Positions 1-6,909 are shown, counted from the first letter of the stretch. The stretch is 29,282 nucleotides of DNA from Deinococcus sp. (GCF_018260405.1 NZ_JAGLBG010000028.1:1-29282), one strand, 5' to 3'. Notes: generated from the letters alone by a model not told the origin. Numbers and translations are program-made.

Positions 1-158
1 TAAGACTAGGAATATCTACCTTCTGAGACGAGGAATCATTCACCCATTCACATTAAGCTGACTTTGCGGTTGCCCTGCGGGTTTGGGTGCAGCGTCAGCG
101 CGGCCCTTCGCCAGCCTGCCTGCCTTCCTCTGTCATCCCGCCGTCAGATAGGACGCGC

Positions 159-164
159 TATCAT
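159..164 (+). promoter_or_regulatory. -10 element of a leaderless promoter for the Fur-family gene
   Basis: TATCAT lies 6 nt upstream of the ATG at 171 and matches TATAAT at 5 of 6 positions. No Shine-Dalgarno is present, so transcription probably starts at or next to the start codon. No convincing -35 is visible at the usual spacing. Confidence 0.55.
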
Positions 165-170
165 ACCGGC

Positions 171-569
171 ATGACGATGGTGCGGCAAACCAGGCAGCGT
201 AGTGCGGTGATCGAAGTGCTCCAGACTTCGCGCGATCACCCCGACGCGGCCCAGGTTCATACCCAGGTGCGCGAAAAACTGCCTAGCGTAAGCCTGGGCA
301 CGGTCTACCGCACGCTGGACGCTCTGGTGCGTGACGGTGTGGTTATGACCATCGAGCGCACCGGACAGGCCACGCGCTACGACTACAAATGGGCGGACAA
401 ACACCACCACCACGCCGTGTGCCGGGCGTGCGGAGCCATCTTCGACGTTCCGGCAGAGGCGCTGCCCCACCCACCCACCGCCGCGCTGCCCGCAGGCTTT
501 CAGGTCACCGACAGCCACCTCGAATTTCTGGGCATCTGCGCCAGGTGCGCCGAAAAAAACAGCGCGTAG
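171..569 (+). CDS. Fur/PerR-family metal- or peroxide-responsive transcriptional regulator
   Basis: A 132-aa protein with the Fur-family layout. The N-terminal winged helix contains the typical LGTVYRTLDALVRDG recognition segment. The C-terminal dimerisation domain has the His-rich KHHHHAVCRACG stretch and a second CxxC near the end (CARC), forming the four-cysteine structural zinc site. It should act as a cytoplasmic DNA-binding repressor controlled by Fe, Mn, Zn or peroxide; the sequence alone does not separate Fur, PerR, Mur and Zur. An ORF in the same frame opens at 87, but the extra 28 residues are not Fur-like and the TATCAT hexamer 6 nt before 171 supports the shorter leaderless start. 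It stands alone. D. radiodurans has a comparable Fur homologue involved in Mn homeostasis; orthology is inferred. Confidence 0.9.
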   Translation: MTMVRQTRQRSAVIEVLQTSRDHPDAAQVHTQVREKLPSVSLGTVYRTLDALVRDGVVMTIERTGQATRYDYKWADKHHHHAVCRACGAIFDVPAEALPHPPTAALPAGFQVTDSHLEFLGICARCAEKNSA

Positions 570-644
570 CTCCGGCGACTGCTTTAAGGTACGGCGTAGG
601 GAGCGGCCAAATGGCGGCTAAGTGGCTGCCGGGTACCCCGTTCC

Positions 645-775
645 GGTCAGCGGGAAAAAGCGCCCAGATGACCTCCACTGCCCCCAGTGCCCCCCCTTTA
701 GTTTCTCTCTCCGGTCGGGGGTTCAAACACCTCTTACCTGCCTTTTACCTGCCTGTCCGCCCCCTAACTCCTTAC
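645..775. repeat. Diverged dispersed repeat, family F copy 1
   Basis: This stretch shares an ordered set of blocks with 24531-24655: CGGGAAAA, then GATGACCTCC, a C-rich block with CCCCCAG, then GGGGTTCAAACA, CTCT.ACCTG and ACC.GCC. Block order and approximate spacing are kept although the sequence between has drifted. It fills most of the gap between the Fur-family gene and the next gene. It has no coding potential that I trust and no clear terminal inverted repeats. Confidence 0.5.
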
Positions 776-794
776 CGGACGGGATAAAGTGCCA

Positions 795-822
795 TTGTGC
801 TGACCTGACCCTGCGGTAAGCT
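795..822 (+). promoter_or_regulatory. Leaderless promoter (-35 TTGTGC, -10 TAAGCT)
   Basis: TTGTGC (795-800) and TAAGCT (817-822) are separated by 16 nt, and TAAGCT is 7 nt before the ATG at 830. The same TAAGCT hexamer is used in front of the gene at 3837. Confidence 0.5.
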
Positions 823-829
823 CGGCACG

Positions 830-1540
830 ATGAGCGTTCCTGTCTCTCCCCACCCCCCCGAAGCTCGGCCACCTGGTTCTCAGCCACCTGAACCCCAAAT
901 CTTTCCGGCTTACCGTATGCAGGAATTTCTTCCGGCCCTGCTGCTGGGCTGGGCGCTGGGCACGGCGCTGGTGTTTCTGGTGCGGTGGCTGGGACAGCAC
1001 CTGATCACAGAACCTTGCAGCGGCAAGACGCTGGTGGCCCTTTCCATGCCGCTGCTGCTGGGGCCGGGCGGGCTAGCGTTTACGGCGCTCAGCTGGAGGC
1101 GGCCCCGCCGAGCAGCGCTGGGGCTAGGGCTGGTCGTGGCTTCCTTTCTGCCGGGGCTGTACGTGGGGGCACGTGACATCGGCCTCTTGAGAACCCAGGG
1201 CTGCGCGGGCGGTTACGTGGTGATCGCGGCGCCAGGCACCAAATCCATCGGCACGTTGACCCTGCGGCCCGGCGAAACCAGGCAGCTCACCGGGCGCATC
1301 GGCGGCTACCAGCGCCAGAATTATCCGGAAGTGTTTACGCTGAGGGCAGGCAGCCTCGACCCCAGCATTAAGGTGACACTGGGCAAGACCCAGGTTCACG
1401 CAGGCGAAAGTTTTCCGATGACGGTCACGGCTGTTCCCGGCGCACCGCTCAATACGTACAAGGTAGGAGTGCAAGGGGTCCAGACGGTAGCCAGCAAGAC
1501 CTATGAGGCGACCGGGACACTGGAAGTGGATGTCCACTAG
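830..1540 (+). CDS. Membrane protein of unknown function with three TM segments and an exported beta-rich tail
   Basis: I do not recognise this 236-aa protein. Residues 1-28 are proline-rich. Three hydrophobic segments follow at about 33-54, 67-88 and 94-115. The rest (about 125-236) is beta-rich with short Gly/Thr/Val strands, resembling a small Ig-like or cupredoxin-type domain placed outside the membrane. A Cys lies just after the third segment (GCAGG), but it is not in a lipobox context. The ATG at 830 is chosen because a -35/-10 pair ends 7 nt upstream; an internal ATG at 917 would remove only the proline-rich part. Its last 11 nt overlap the next gene, which suggests co-transcription, but the two products have no evident shared function. 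Confidence 0.75.
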   Translation: MSVPVSPHPPEARPPGSQPPEPQIFPAYRMQEFLPALLLGWALGTALVFLVRWLGQHLITEPCSGKTLVALSMPLLLGPGGLAFTALSWRRPRRAALGLGLVVASFLPGLYVGARDIGLLRTQGCAGGYVVIAAPGTKSIGTLTLRPGETRQLTGRIGGYQRQNYPEVFTLRAGSLDPSIKVTLGKTQVHAGESFPMTVTAVPGAPLNTYKVGVQGVQTVASKTYEATGTLEVDVH

Positions 1541-2174
1541 GCTGGGTGGGCCACGCGTAGTCGGCGTCTTACTTGCCGCCGGACGCAGCACCCGCATGCG
1601 CCACCACACGGGGCAGCTCAAGCAGCTGAGCAGCCTGGGCGGAACACCACTGTGTCGTCACGCGGCTCTGGCCCTGGCTGAAGCGGGTTTCGCCTCGCTG
1701 CTGGCCGTTGTTCCAGCAGGCGAACCCGGCGAACAGATTCAGGAGGCCCTGGCCGGTCTGGGCTTCGGATTCGTGGTCAACCCCGACCCAACGCGGGGAC
1801 TGGCCTCATCGTTCCGGGTGGCGGCGCAGGCCCTGGAACCCCGCATAGACGCGGCGCAGTTCGCGTTGGCTGACATGCCCTTTGTTACGGCGCAGACCCA
1901 CCGCGCGGTTCTGGAAATTTTTGGGCAAAGCCGCGCTCCGGTGGTTCTGACCCGCTACGGCGAGCAGCCCAGTATGCAGGCCGGGGTGCATGCCCCACCC
2001 AACCTGTTCCGGGCCGATCTGCTGCCCGAACTGGCCGCCCTACCCGACCAGGATCAGGGGCCGCGCGAACTGGTTCGGCGCTTTGCCGGGCAACTGCTAG
2101 CGGTGCAGCGCCCAGCGCTTGAGCTGACCGACATCGATACCCCACAGCAACTGGCCGCAGCCCAGGCGCTTTAG
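1530..2174 (+). CDS. MobA/MocA-like nucleotidyltransferase (NTP transferase domain)
   Basis: A 214-aa cytoplasmic protein with the GT-A type nucleotidyltransferase fold of the MobA/MocA family. The N-terminal VVGVLLAAGRSTRM loop binds the nucleotide. LADMPFV near the middle supplies the metal-binding aspartate. The tail LTDIDTPQQL is the characteristic C-terminal motif. MocA-type enzymes attach CMP to molybdopterin and related proteins act on other sugars or cofactors; the substrate here cannot be read from sequence. No molybdoenzyme gene is visible nearby. The ATG at 1530 follows GGAAG by 3 nt and overlaps the preceding gene by 11 nt; an in-frame ATG at 1503 is also possible. The TAG stop lies inside the terminal inverted repeat of repeat A, so an insertion event may have set the present C-terminus. 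Confidence 0.85.
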   Translation: MSTRLGGPRVVGVLLAAGRSTRMRHHTGQLKQLSSLGGTPLCRHAALALAEAGFASLLAVVPAGEPGEQIQEALAGLGFGFVVNPDPTRGLASSFRVAAQALEPRIDAAQFALADMPFVTAQTHRAVLEIFGQSRAPVVLTRYGEQPSMQAGVHAPPNLFRADLLPELAALPDQDQGPRELVRRFAGQLLAVQRPALELTDIDTPQQLAAAQAL

Positions 2175-2531
2175 AGCACTCGGCAAAAAGATGGTGCTCT
2201 TTTGACCATCCTTTTGCCGAGTGGAACGAGTGAAAAAAAAGAGCAGGACGTAGCATGAAGGGGGCGGCGATGTTTTTGCGACGTGCTCATCATTCGGGGT
2301 AGTTGTCGGTCATAGTTCCAACTTGCCCAGTCGTGTGTACCGTCCGGCACAGGATTATGTTTTTGGCGAAACGGACGCGAATCAAGAGATGAACCAGAAA
2401 ACCTCGTAAAAGGTAAGACCGGCACCTTTTGCTTTGGAAATCCAATTGAGAAAAATGCGTTCTCAAGGACTTTACGCAAGGATTGTCGGGAATAGTTCCA
2501 ACCAACTACCTCATTCGGAGAACTGCTCTAA
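2171..2531 (-). repeat. Repeat A copy 1 (140-bp MITE-like element), split by a 213-bp insertion
   Basis: The ends are TTAGAGCA (2171-2178) and TGCTCTAA (2524-2531), forming inverted repeats bounded by TA. It is the reverse complement of copies at 4914-5053 and 7020-7160. Removing 2298-2510 plus one 8-bp duplicate leaves exactly 140 bp, the length of copy 2. The intact arm forms a long hairpin, ACTCGGCAAAAAGATGGT against ACCATCCTTTTGCCGAGT (about 18 bp, one mismatch, 9-nt loop), at roughly 2178-2222. TA-flanked ends suggest mobilisation by an IS630/Tc1-type transposase; that is inference. Confidence 0.85.
2298..2510. mobile_element. 213-bp insertion (MITE or internally deleted IS) inside repeat A
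   Basis: The left end is GGTAGTTG (2298-2305) and the right end is CAACTACC (2503-2510), a perfect 8-bp terminal inverted repeat. It is flanked by the direct repeat TCATTCGG at 2290-2297 and 2511-2518, which occurs once at the matching place in the other two copies of repeat A. Just inside each end is a 20-nt direct repeat matching at 18 positions (2303-2322 and 2483-2502, TTGTCGGnnATAGTTCCAAC). A minus-strand frame of about 70 codons (2505 to 2290) spans nearly the whole element and contains THFSQLDFQSK followed by a Leu/Arg-rich stretch, reminiscent of an IS4-family transposase N-terminus. No catalytic DDE part is present, so the element is non-autonomous. Confidence 0.8.
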
Positions 2532-2745
2532 TTACGGACTGCCGTCTGTTTTGTTGACCACCCGCAAGGACGCGGGGTTGCCAACTCTTCGCCCGGAACC
2601 CCTATAAGTCGGTGCCGGTTGAAATCCGAATGATGAGAGAAGCAGTCTCGTCGGCAACAGCACGAACTTAGTGTTCCTGGCGGTCTATCGCCCCAGAAGA
2701 TGGGACCAGAAGACGGCATCAATAGCTTCTGGAACGCCAACAGCG
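2532..2745. other. Unassigned spacer, possible repeat debris
   Basis: I find no trustworthy gene here. It opens with TTACGGACTGCC, which resembles the left end of the D/E repeat at 24756, and about 2575-2604 resembles 5068-5097 (GCCNACTCTNCGCCCGGAA). This suggests remnants of old repeats. A 70-codon minus-strand frame (2740-2528) with several Cys and Trp residues matches no family I know. Confidence 0.35.
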
Positions 2746-3558
2746 TTATTGACTGACCTGGCGCGGCAATTCTACGGGCATAACCGGCAGAGGTTCGCCG
2801 AATTTAACATATTTTTGCGCCAGTTCCGGGCGGCCACTCCCACACAGCACCGTGATGCTGGGAGGGCTGCTTGGATCACCGATTTCGGTGAGGGCCAGGC
2901 GGCCCGTGTCGTAAGCGCCGAGGTCCACGTACACGTGGCGGCCCAGCCGGGTCGGGGTTCGCACCGGAGTATGCCCGTGCAGGCTGTAGGTTACGCCCCC
3001 GGGCAACGGAAACGGCCCCTCGAAGGGACGCAGCCACAGCACCGCCGACATGGGATCGGGATACTGCTGGTGCTTGACCGGGGGCGCGGCGTGCGCGACC
3101 AGTACACTGGGTTCGGCGGGGGCCTCGTCGTGAATCTGACCGTCGGCTGTTACGTACACCACCCGCTTAAGATTCCCGAGGTACTCGGTCAGCAGCGGCG
3201 GAAACTGTTCCAGGGTCAGGCCGCCCAGTTCCCGCCGAACGGTTTCGCCGCCTGCCCGCATCCAAGACTGGTAGCCCTCCATGGCCCGGCGGTACTCGCC
3301 CAGGTCATGGGTGCCGGTGTACTGCCCGTACCAGTAAGGCCCCTCCTGCGCTATGCGCTCGTGGTTGCCCATCAGCAGGGTGGCGCGGCCCTCGTCGCGC
3401 AGCCTGAGCAGGTGCCGCACGGTCTCCATGCTCTGTGGGCCACGGTCTATGGCGTCACCCAGGCTCAGAAAATGCGCCTGCGGAAACTGTTCGGTGGCGG
3501 CCTGAAGCAAGTCGGCCCGCCCGTGCAAATCCGGAATAACCACCACCTGACGGCTCAT
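2746..3558 (-). CDS. PPP-type metallophosphoesterase (Ser/Thr phosphatase or Ap4A-hydrolase-like)
   Basis: A 270-aa cytoplasmic protein with the di-metal phosphoesterase motifs in order: PDLHGR (D-x-H) near residue 8, LGDAIDRGP (GDxxDRG), MGNHER (GNHE), a later VAHAAPP histidine, and LHGHTPV. The GDxxDRG plus GNHE spelling places it with bacterial PPP-family phosphatases (PrpE/ApaH relatives) rather than the YkuE group. It could dephosphorylate proteins or cleave dinucleoside tetraphosphates. The longer frame to 3663 adds 35 Arg-rich residues with no family match, so the ATG at 3558 just before SRQVVVIPDLHG is preferred. No Shine-Dalgarno or TAnnnT hexamer sits there; a TTGACA (reverse complement of 3648-3653) may mark an upstream promoter. 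Confidence 0.87.
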   Translation of the reverse strand: MSRQVVVIPDLHGRADLLQAATEQFPQAHFLSLGDAIDRGPQSMETVRHLLRLRDEGRATLLMGNHERIAQEGPYWYGQYTGTHDLGEYRRAMEGYQSWMRAGGETVRRELGGLTLEQFPPLLTEYLGNLKRVVYVTADGQIHDEAPAEPSVLVAHAAPPVKHQQYPDPMSAVLWLRPFEGPFPLPGGVTYSLHGHTPVRTPTRLGRHVYVDLGAYDTGRLALTEIGDPSSPPSITVLCGSGRPELAQKYVKFGEPLPVMPVELPRQVSQ

Positions 3559-3801
3559 TTGCGGCCCGCGTGTGTGGGAAAGCGAAAGAGGAAGGGTGCG
3601 CCGCCTGAAATCATGCCGCCAGTCTAGAGACTCAGCTCTGACATGTCTGTCAATTTTAAGCATTTAGACCACTTACGGCATTGGGGGGGCGGGCCGCCCC
3701 GAATCCCCGCTTTCGCAGTCCGTAGGAAAACTTGAGTTCAATCCGTTGTGTGCTGGCGCAATCTTGAATCCCTAAAATGCACGCCGTTCGACTTACGGAT
3801 G

Positions 3802-3830
3802 AAGACATTCACATCGCGGGCCTTTAAGCT
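3802..3830 (+). promoter_or_regulatory. Leaderless promoter (AAGACA, N17, TAAGCT)
   Basis: AAGACA (3802-3807) and TAAGCT (3825-3830) have the standard 17-nt spacing. TAAGCT is 6 nt before the ATG at 3837 and no Shine-Dalgarno is present. Confidence 0.5.
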
Positions 3831-3836
3831 AGGCAG

Positions 3837-4739
3837 ATGACCGAGCTTTCCCTGCCTAACCCGGATCGACGGCGCTTTCTACGTGGGCTGCTGGGCACCG
3901 GACTGGCCGCCGGGCTGCTGGGCGGCAGTGGCGTAGCGCAGGGGTTTCAGTTTGGTGTGACGCAGCATACCGCCAGCCTGCCTGGCCTGAAGCGGCCCGT
4001 GACGGTGGCGCTGCTGACCGATATGCACTACGGCCTTTACATTCAGGCGGGCAGCGTGCGGCGCTGGGTCGAGGCCACCAATGCCCTGCGCCCCGACCTG
4101 ATCCTGTTTGGCGGCGATCAGGTCGATAAACGCCTGAACACTCCGTCCGCGCCGCTGCTGTCCGAACTGGCCCGCCTGAAGGCCCCGCTGGGCTGCTTCG
4201 GCGTGTGGGGCAACCACGATTACGGCAGTTTTGGCAAGTACGGCGGCAGACAGTACGGCCCGCCCCGCCCCGACTGGGAGGCCCGGCGCGAGCTGCTACG
4301 GCAGGAATTCGGGCAGGCCGGAATCCGGATCCTGCGCAACGAGGGCGCGGCAGTGCGTGACGACCTCTATCTGGGCGGCACCGACGATCTGGGGTACGGC
4401 ACGCCGGATGTGCAGGCGTCGCTGGCCGGAGCGACCACGCACGCCAAGCTGCTGCTGACGCACAACCCCGACCTGATGATCGCCAAACTGCCGCAACCGC
4501 CGGGGCAGGTGCCCCCCGGACTGGTGCTGTGCGGCCATACCCACGGCGGTCAGGTGCGGCTGCCGCTGGTCGGAGCACTGACTGTGCCCAGCCAATACGG
4601 CCAGCGGTACGCGATGGGCTGGGTCACGGGAGCAGAGGGCACCCCCGCCTACGTGAGCCGGGGCCTGGGCATGAGCGGCCTTCCGCTGCGGAACCTGTGT
4701 ACGCCGGAAATCGCCTTTTTCACGCTGAATCCGGCCTGA
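3837..4739 (+). CDS. Tat-exported metallophosphoesterase (YkuE/YaeI-like)
   Basis: A 300-aa protein beginning with a twin-arginine signal, DRRRFLRG, followed by a Gly/Ala/Leu stretch ending near GVAQG (about residues 10-36), so it is probably exported folded with its metals. Calcineurin-like motifs follow in order: LLTDMHYG (D-x-H), FGGDQVD (GGD), VWGNHDYG (GNHD), LLLTHNPD and CGHTHGGQ. The GHTHGGQ ending is typical of the YkuE/YaeI group, some of which act on cell-envelope lipids; the substrate here is unknown. It has its own leaderless promoter and is divergent from the other phosphoesterase. Downstream are repeats D/E and A, then the convergent PPK2 gene. Confidence 0.9.
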   Translation: MTELSLPNPDRRRFLRGLLGTGLAAGLLGGSGVAQGFQFGVTQHTASLPGLKRPVTVALLTDMHYGLYIQAGSVRRWVEATNALRPDLILFGGDQVDKRLNTPSAPLLSELARLKAPLGCFGVWGNHDYGSFGKYGGRQYGPPRPDWEARRELLRQEFGQAGIRILRNEGAAVRDDLYLGGTDDLGYGTPDVQASLAGATTHAKLLLTHNPDLMIAKLPQPPGQVPPGLVLCGHTHGGQVRLPLVGALTVPSQYGQRYAMGWVTGAEGTPAYVSRGLGMSGLPLRNLCTPEIAFFTLNPA

Positions 4740-4748
4740 AGGCGGCTT

Positions 4749-4883
4749 ATACGGATTCCGATTGATTCGGTGCAGTTCTGAATCAATCCGAGCGGACGCG
4801 AGTAGGAAAAGCATACGGATTTCGCGGTATGGAGCCGCAGGCGGCGCTTTTCCGACTGTGGTGGAATTTAGCGAAATCCGTAT
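4749..4883. repeat. Composite repeat D/E: 29-nt hairpin plus 71-bp inverted-repeat unit
   Basis: The element starts ATACGGATT (4749) and ends AATCCGTAT (4883). It contains two modules. The hairpin GATTGATTC...GAATCAATC is at 4760-4788. The 71-bp unit at 4813-4883 is bounded by the perfect 13-bp inverted repeat ATACGGATTTCGC / GCGAAATCCGTAT. The 71-bp unit recurs with the same length at 17476-17546 (about three quarters identical by eye) and 27497-27567. The hairpin recurs at 17570-17598 and 24768-24796. Confidence 0.8.
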
Positions 4884-4913
4884 TATACAGCCTGCCAGCC
4901 GAACCGGGCAGTT

Positions 4914-5053
4914 TTAGAGCAGTTCTCCGAATGATGGGCACGTCGGAAAACGCCGCCGCCCCCTTCATTCTACGTCCTGCTCTTTCTTGTTCACTCGTTT
5001 CACTCGGCAAAAAGAGGGTCAAAAGAGCACCATCTTTTTGCAAAATGCTCTAA
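4914..5053 (+). repeat. Repeat A copy 2 (140 bp, intact)
   Basis: The ends are TTAGAGCA (4914-4921) and TGCTCTAA (5046-5053). The interior holds GTTCTCCGAATGATGGGCAC, a CCGCCGCCCCCTTCATTC block and a distal hairpin pairing GCAAAAAGAGGGT with ACCATCTTTTTGC. Together with the D/E repeat it fills the 361-bp convergent gap between the Tat phosphoesterase and PPK2; no gene is seen there. Confidence 0.85.
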
Positions 5054-5100
5054 CAACCCCGAACTGCGCCGGATTGCCCACTCTGCGCCCGGAAACTGTA

Positions 5101-5904
5101 CTACTTGATGACGATCTTTTTGGGGTCGTAGTCGATAGCCGGGTACTGCGGGTTCATGTCCTTCAGGGTGTCCAGAATGATCTGACTGATCACCAGGTCG
5201 CGGAACCATTTGTGGTTGGCCGGAATCACGTACCAGGGCGCGGCGTCGGTGCTGGTTGCCTCTATGGCCGCCTGATACGCCGCCGTGAACCCGTCCCAGT
5301 GTTCGCGGTCTTTTAGGTCGCCGGGGTTAAATTTCCAATTCTTGTCGGGGTTGTCAAGGCGGTCTTGCAGGCGCCGCTTTTGCTCCTCGGGGCTGATGTG
5401 CAGGTAAAACTTGAGAATGCGCGTGCCCGAGTCGGCCAGCAGCTGCTCGAAATGCCGGATGTGTTCCAGGCGGCGGCTGGCGACCTTGTCATCGATCAGG
5501 TTATACACGCGCGTGACTAAGACGTCCTCATAGTGGCTGCGGTTGAACACCCCGATCTGCCCCTTTTGCGGCACCTGTGCGTGAATGCGCCACAGAAAGT
5601 CGTGGGGCAGTTCCTCGGCGCTGGGCACCTTGAAATTGGCAATGTGCAGGCCGTTCGGGTTGAAGTCCCCCATCACCTTCTTGACCACGCCGTCCTTGCC
5701 CGCCGCGTCACGGGCCTGGAGAATAATCAGCAGCGACTGCTTTCCCTCGGCAAAGAGGCGCTCTTGCCAGCCGAACAGGTCGTCGCTGAGCTTGTCGTCC
5801 AGTGGCTTGGCATCTTCCTTGTGCAGCCCGCCATCGTCGTTGGGGTTCCAGTTGCTCAGCTTGACTTTTTCGCCGGGGGTCACATGGTACTGATCGGTTT
5901 TCAT
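5101..5904 (-). CDS. ppk2: Polyphosphate kinase 2 (PPK2 family, class III-like)
   Basis: A 267-aa cytoplasmic kinase that transfers phosphate between polyphosphate and nucleotides. The PPK2-type Walker A, ARDAAGKDG, is at residues 64-72 (Lys70), with Asp66 in the PPK2-specific position. The Walker B region is FNRSHYEDVLVTRV (about 120-133), followed by an Arg-rich lid (EEQKRRLQDRLDN). The tail APWYVIPANHKWFRDL is typical of the family. The length fits single-domain PPK2. A class III enzyme of this size is known from D. radiodurans and can phosphorylate both AMP and ADP; class assignment here is by resemblance. TACACT lies 7 nt before the ATG, supporting a leaderless start. It is monocistronic between repeat-filled spacers. 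Confidence 0.92.
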   Translation of the reverse strand: MKTDQYHVTPGEKVKLSNWNPNDDGGLHKEDAKPLDDKLSDDLFGWQERLFAEGKQSLLIILQARDAAGKDGVVKKVMGDFNPNGLHIANFKVPSAEELPHDFLWRIHAQVPQKGQIGVFNRSHYEDVLVTRVYNLIDDKVASRRLEHIRHFEQLLADSGTRILKFYLHISPEEQKRRLQDRLDNPDKNWKFNPGDLKDREHWDGFTAAYQAAIEATSTDAAPWYVIPANHKWFRDLVISQIILDTLKDMNPQYPAIDYDPKKIVIK

Positions 5905-5911
5905 TTGAAGC

Positions 5912-5917
5912 AGTGTA
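5912..5917 (-). promoter_or_regulatory. -10 element of a leaderless promoter for ppk2
   Basis: TACACT on the minus strand lies 7 nt upstream of the ATG at 5904. No Shine-Dalgarno is present and no clear -35 is seen. Confidence 0.5.
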
Positions 5918-5986
5918 ATTCAGCCCTGCCCCCGCGTGGGGCGGCGCGGCCCGTCTGCCCGGATAAAGAAGCTGACCCCTGACCCA

Positions 5987-6118
5987 GCTAAGTACACTGC
6001 GTTTATCTTGTAGATAAACCGCGCGGAGCGCGTAGCAGAAGAAAGTACGTTGGAGCGGGAATGGAGAGGTTCCGGTGCTCTCCCGGAATCTCGCAATGTT
6101 AGGTTCAACGTACTTAAC
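5987..6118. repeat. Repeat C copy 1 (132-bp MITE-like element)
   Basis: It starts GCTAAGTACACTGCG and ends CAACGTACTTAAC, giving near-terminal inverted repeats AGTAC/GTACT bounded by TA. Two inner palindromes stand out: GTTTATC-TTGTA-GATAAAC and CGCGC-GGA-GCGCG. A second copy of the same length at 24843-24974 differs at only a few positions. It lies between ppk2 and the end of the DUF4388 gene. Confidence 0.85.
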
Positions 6119-6150
6119 CGCTAACGGCCTAGGTTCAGATGGGCCCAGGG

Positions 6151-6909
6151 TCAGACTGGCTTGGCCAGCACACTGTCTCCGGCACGCAAACTGGTCTGCA
6201 TAATCAGGTCGGCAGACACCAGCAGCTGGGTGCCCAGGCCCGCCCCCTCACGCACCGGAAACGTGTAGGTCTGCCCCGCCTCGTCCCGAACAGCCAGCTG
6301 CCTGAAGGGACGCCCCAGATCATCTTTCCACCGCCGGAAAATATGGTCATCGACCAGCACCACGCCCCGAACCTCGCGGGCCACGCCAACCATCAAGCGG
6401 GCCACGCGCGATTTGCGCGGCTTGAGCAGACCCAGCCGCAGCAACTGCGAAATCAGCAGCCGCCCCCCCGGTTCAGCGGCGACCTCGGCCAGCGGCACCT
6501 GAGACTCGATCCGGCGCAGCAGCTTCTGCTCATCGGCAGTCCAGTCCAGCGCCGCGACCCGTTCGGCAGAAGTCAACCGCGCCGGACCCTCGAAAGGCAC
6601 GGCCAGCAAGGGAAGCTGAGCCGAGGCCGCCAGAACAGCTTCGTCTAGGGTGGTGTCTAGTTGCGGGTCGTGATGCCGCTGACCTTCATCAAATTGAAAC
6701 CGCCCCCGCGACTCTTGCATAAGGGTCACCAGTGCGCCGATGCCCTCGATATGCCCCAGTTGCAAGTGTCTGACCCGGCCATCCTCCAGCCAGCAATGAA
6801 AGTTTTCGCGGTCACGGATGATGTGCAGTGCGCCCGTCTTGCCACCGTCGGCGAGCATACGCAGCAACTGGAGAAAATCAAAACTGTCGAGGTCAGCGGT
6901 ATTGGTCAT
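6151..6909 (-). CDS. DUF4388 (PATAN-type) domain protein
   Basis: A 252-aa soluble protein. Residues about 5-75 match the DUF4388/PATAN pattern: an opening LDSFDFLQLLRMLADGGKTGALHI, then a short strand ending in LEDGRVRHLQLG, then GIGALVTLMQESRGRFQFDEG. PATAN domains occur in response-regulator-like and gliding or pilus regulators and are thought to mediate protein contacts. The remainder includes a helical segment (about 110-170) and a beta-rich tail (VVLVDDHIFRRW to the end) that I cannot assign. The ATG at 6909 follows AAGAGAA, a weak Shine-Dalgarno. Just upstream a tandem GACCCGATTTGACCCGATTC could be an operator. Confidence 0.75.
   Translation of the reverse strand: MTNTADLDSFDFLQLLRMLADGGKTGALHIIRDRENFHCWLEDGRVRHLQLGHIEGIGALVTLMQESRGRFQFDEGQRHHDPQLDTTLDEAVLAASAQLPLLAVPFEGPARLTSAERVAALDWTADEQKLLRRIESQVPLAEVAAEPGGRLLISQLLRLGLLKPRKSRVARLMVGVAREVRGVVLVDDHIFRRWKDDLGRPFRQLAVRDEAGQTYTFPVREGAGLGTQLLVSADLIMQTSLRAGDSVLAKPV

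Noticed and set aside
2528..2740. Possible 70-codon minus-strand gene next to repeat A
   Set aside because: It begins with a poor start, is Cys/Arg-rich with no family match, and overlaps repeat debris.
2671..3627. 318-codon plus-strand open frame
   Set aside because: It lies antisense over the PPP-type phosphoesterase, which carries all catalytic motifs; the plus-strand product has none.
3640..3656. Possible radiation/desiccation response motif near GACATGTC
   Set aside because: The palindrome does not fit the 17-bp RDRM pattern of Deinococcus; only the short GACAT core is shared.
3856..4578. 240-codon minus-strand open frame
   Set aside because: It is antisense to the Tat-exported phosphoesterase. 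The product is Arg/Ala/Pro-rich low complexity typical of GC-rich opposite strands.
4740..5100. Small protein genes within the repeat-filled gap (frames at 4829-5053 and 5043-4783)
   Set aside because: These frames consist of repeat A and D/E sequence, and similar frames reappear in each repeat copy, so they are by-products of the repeats.
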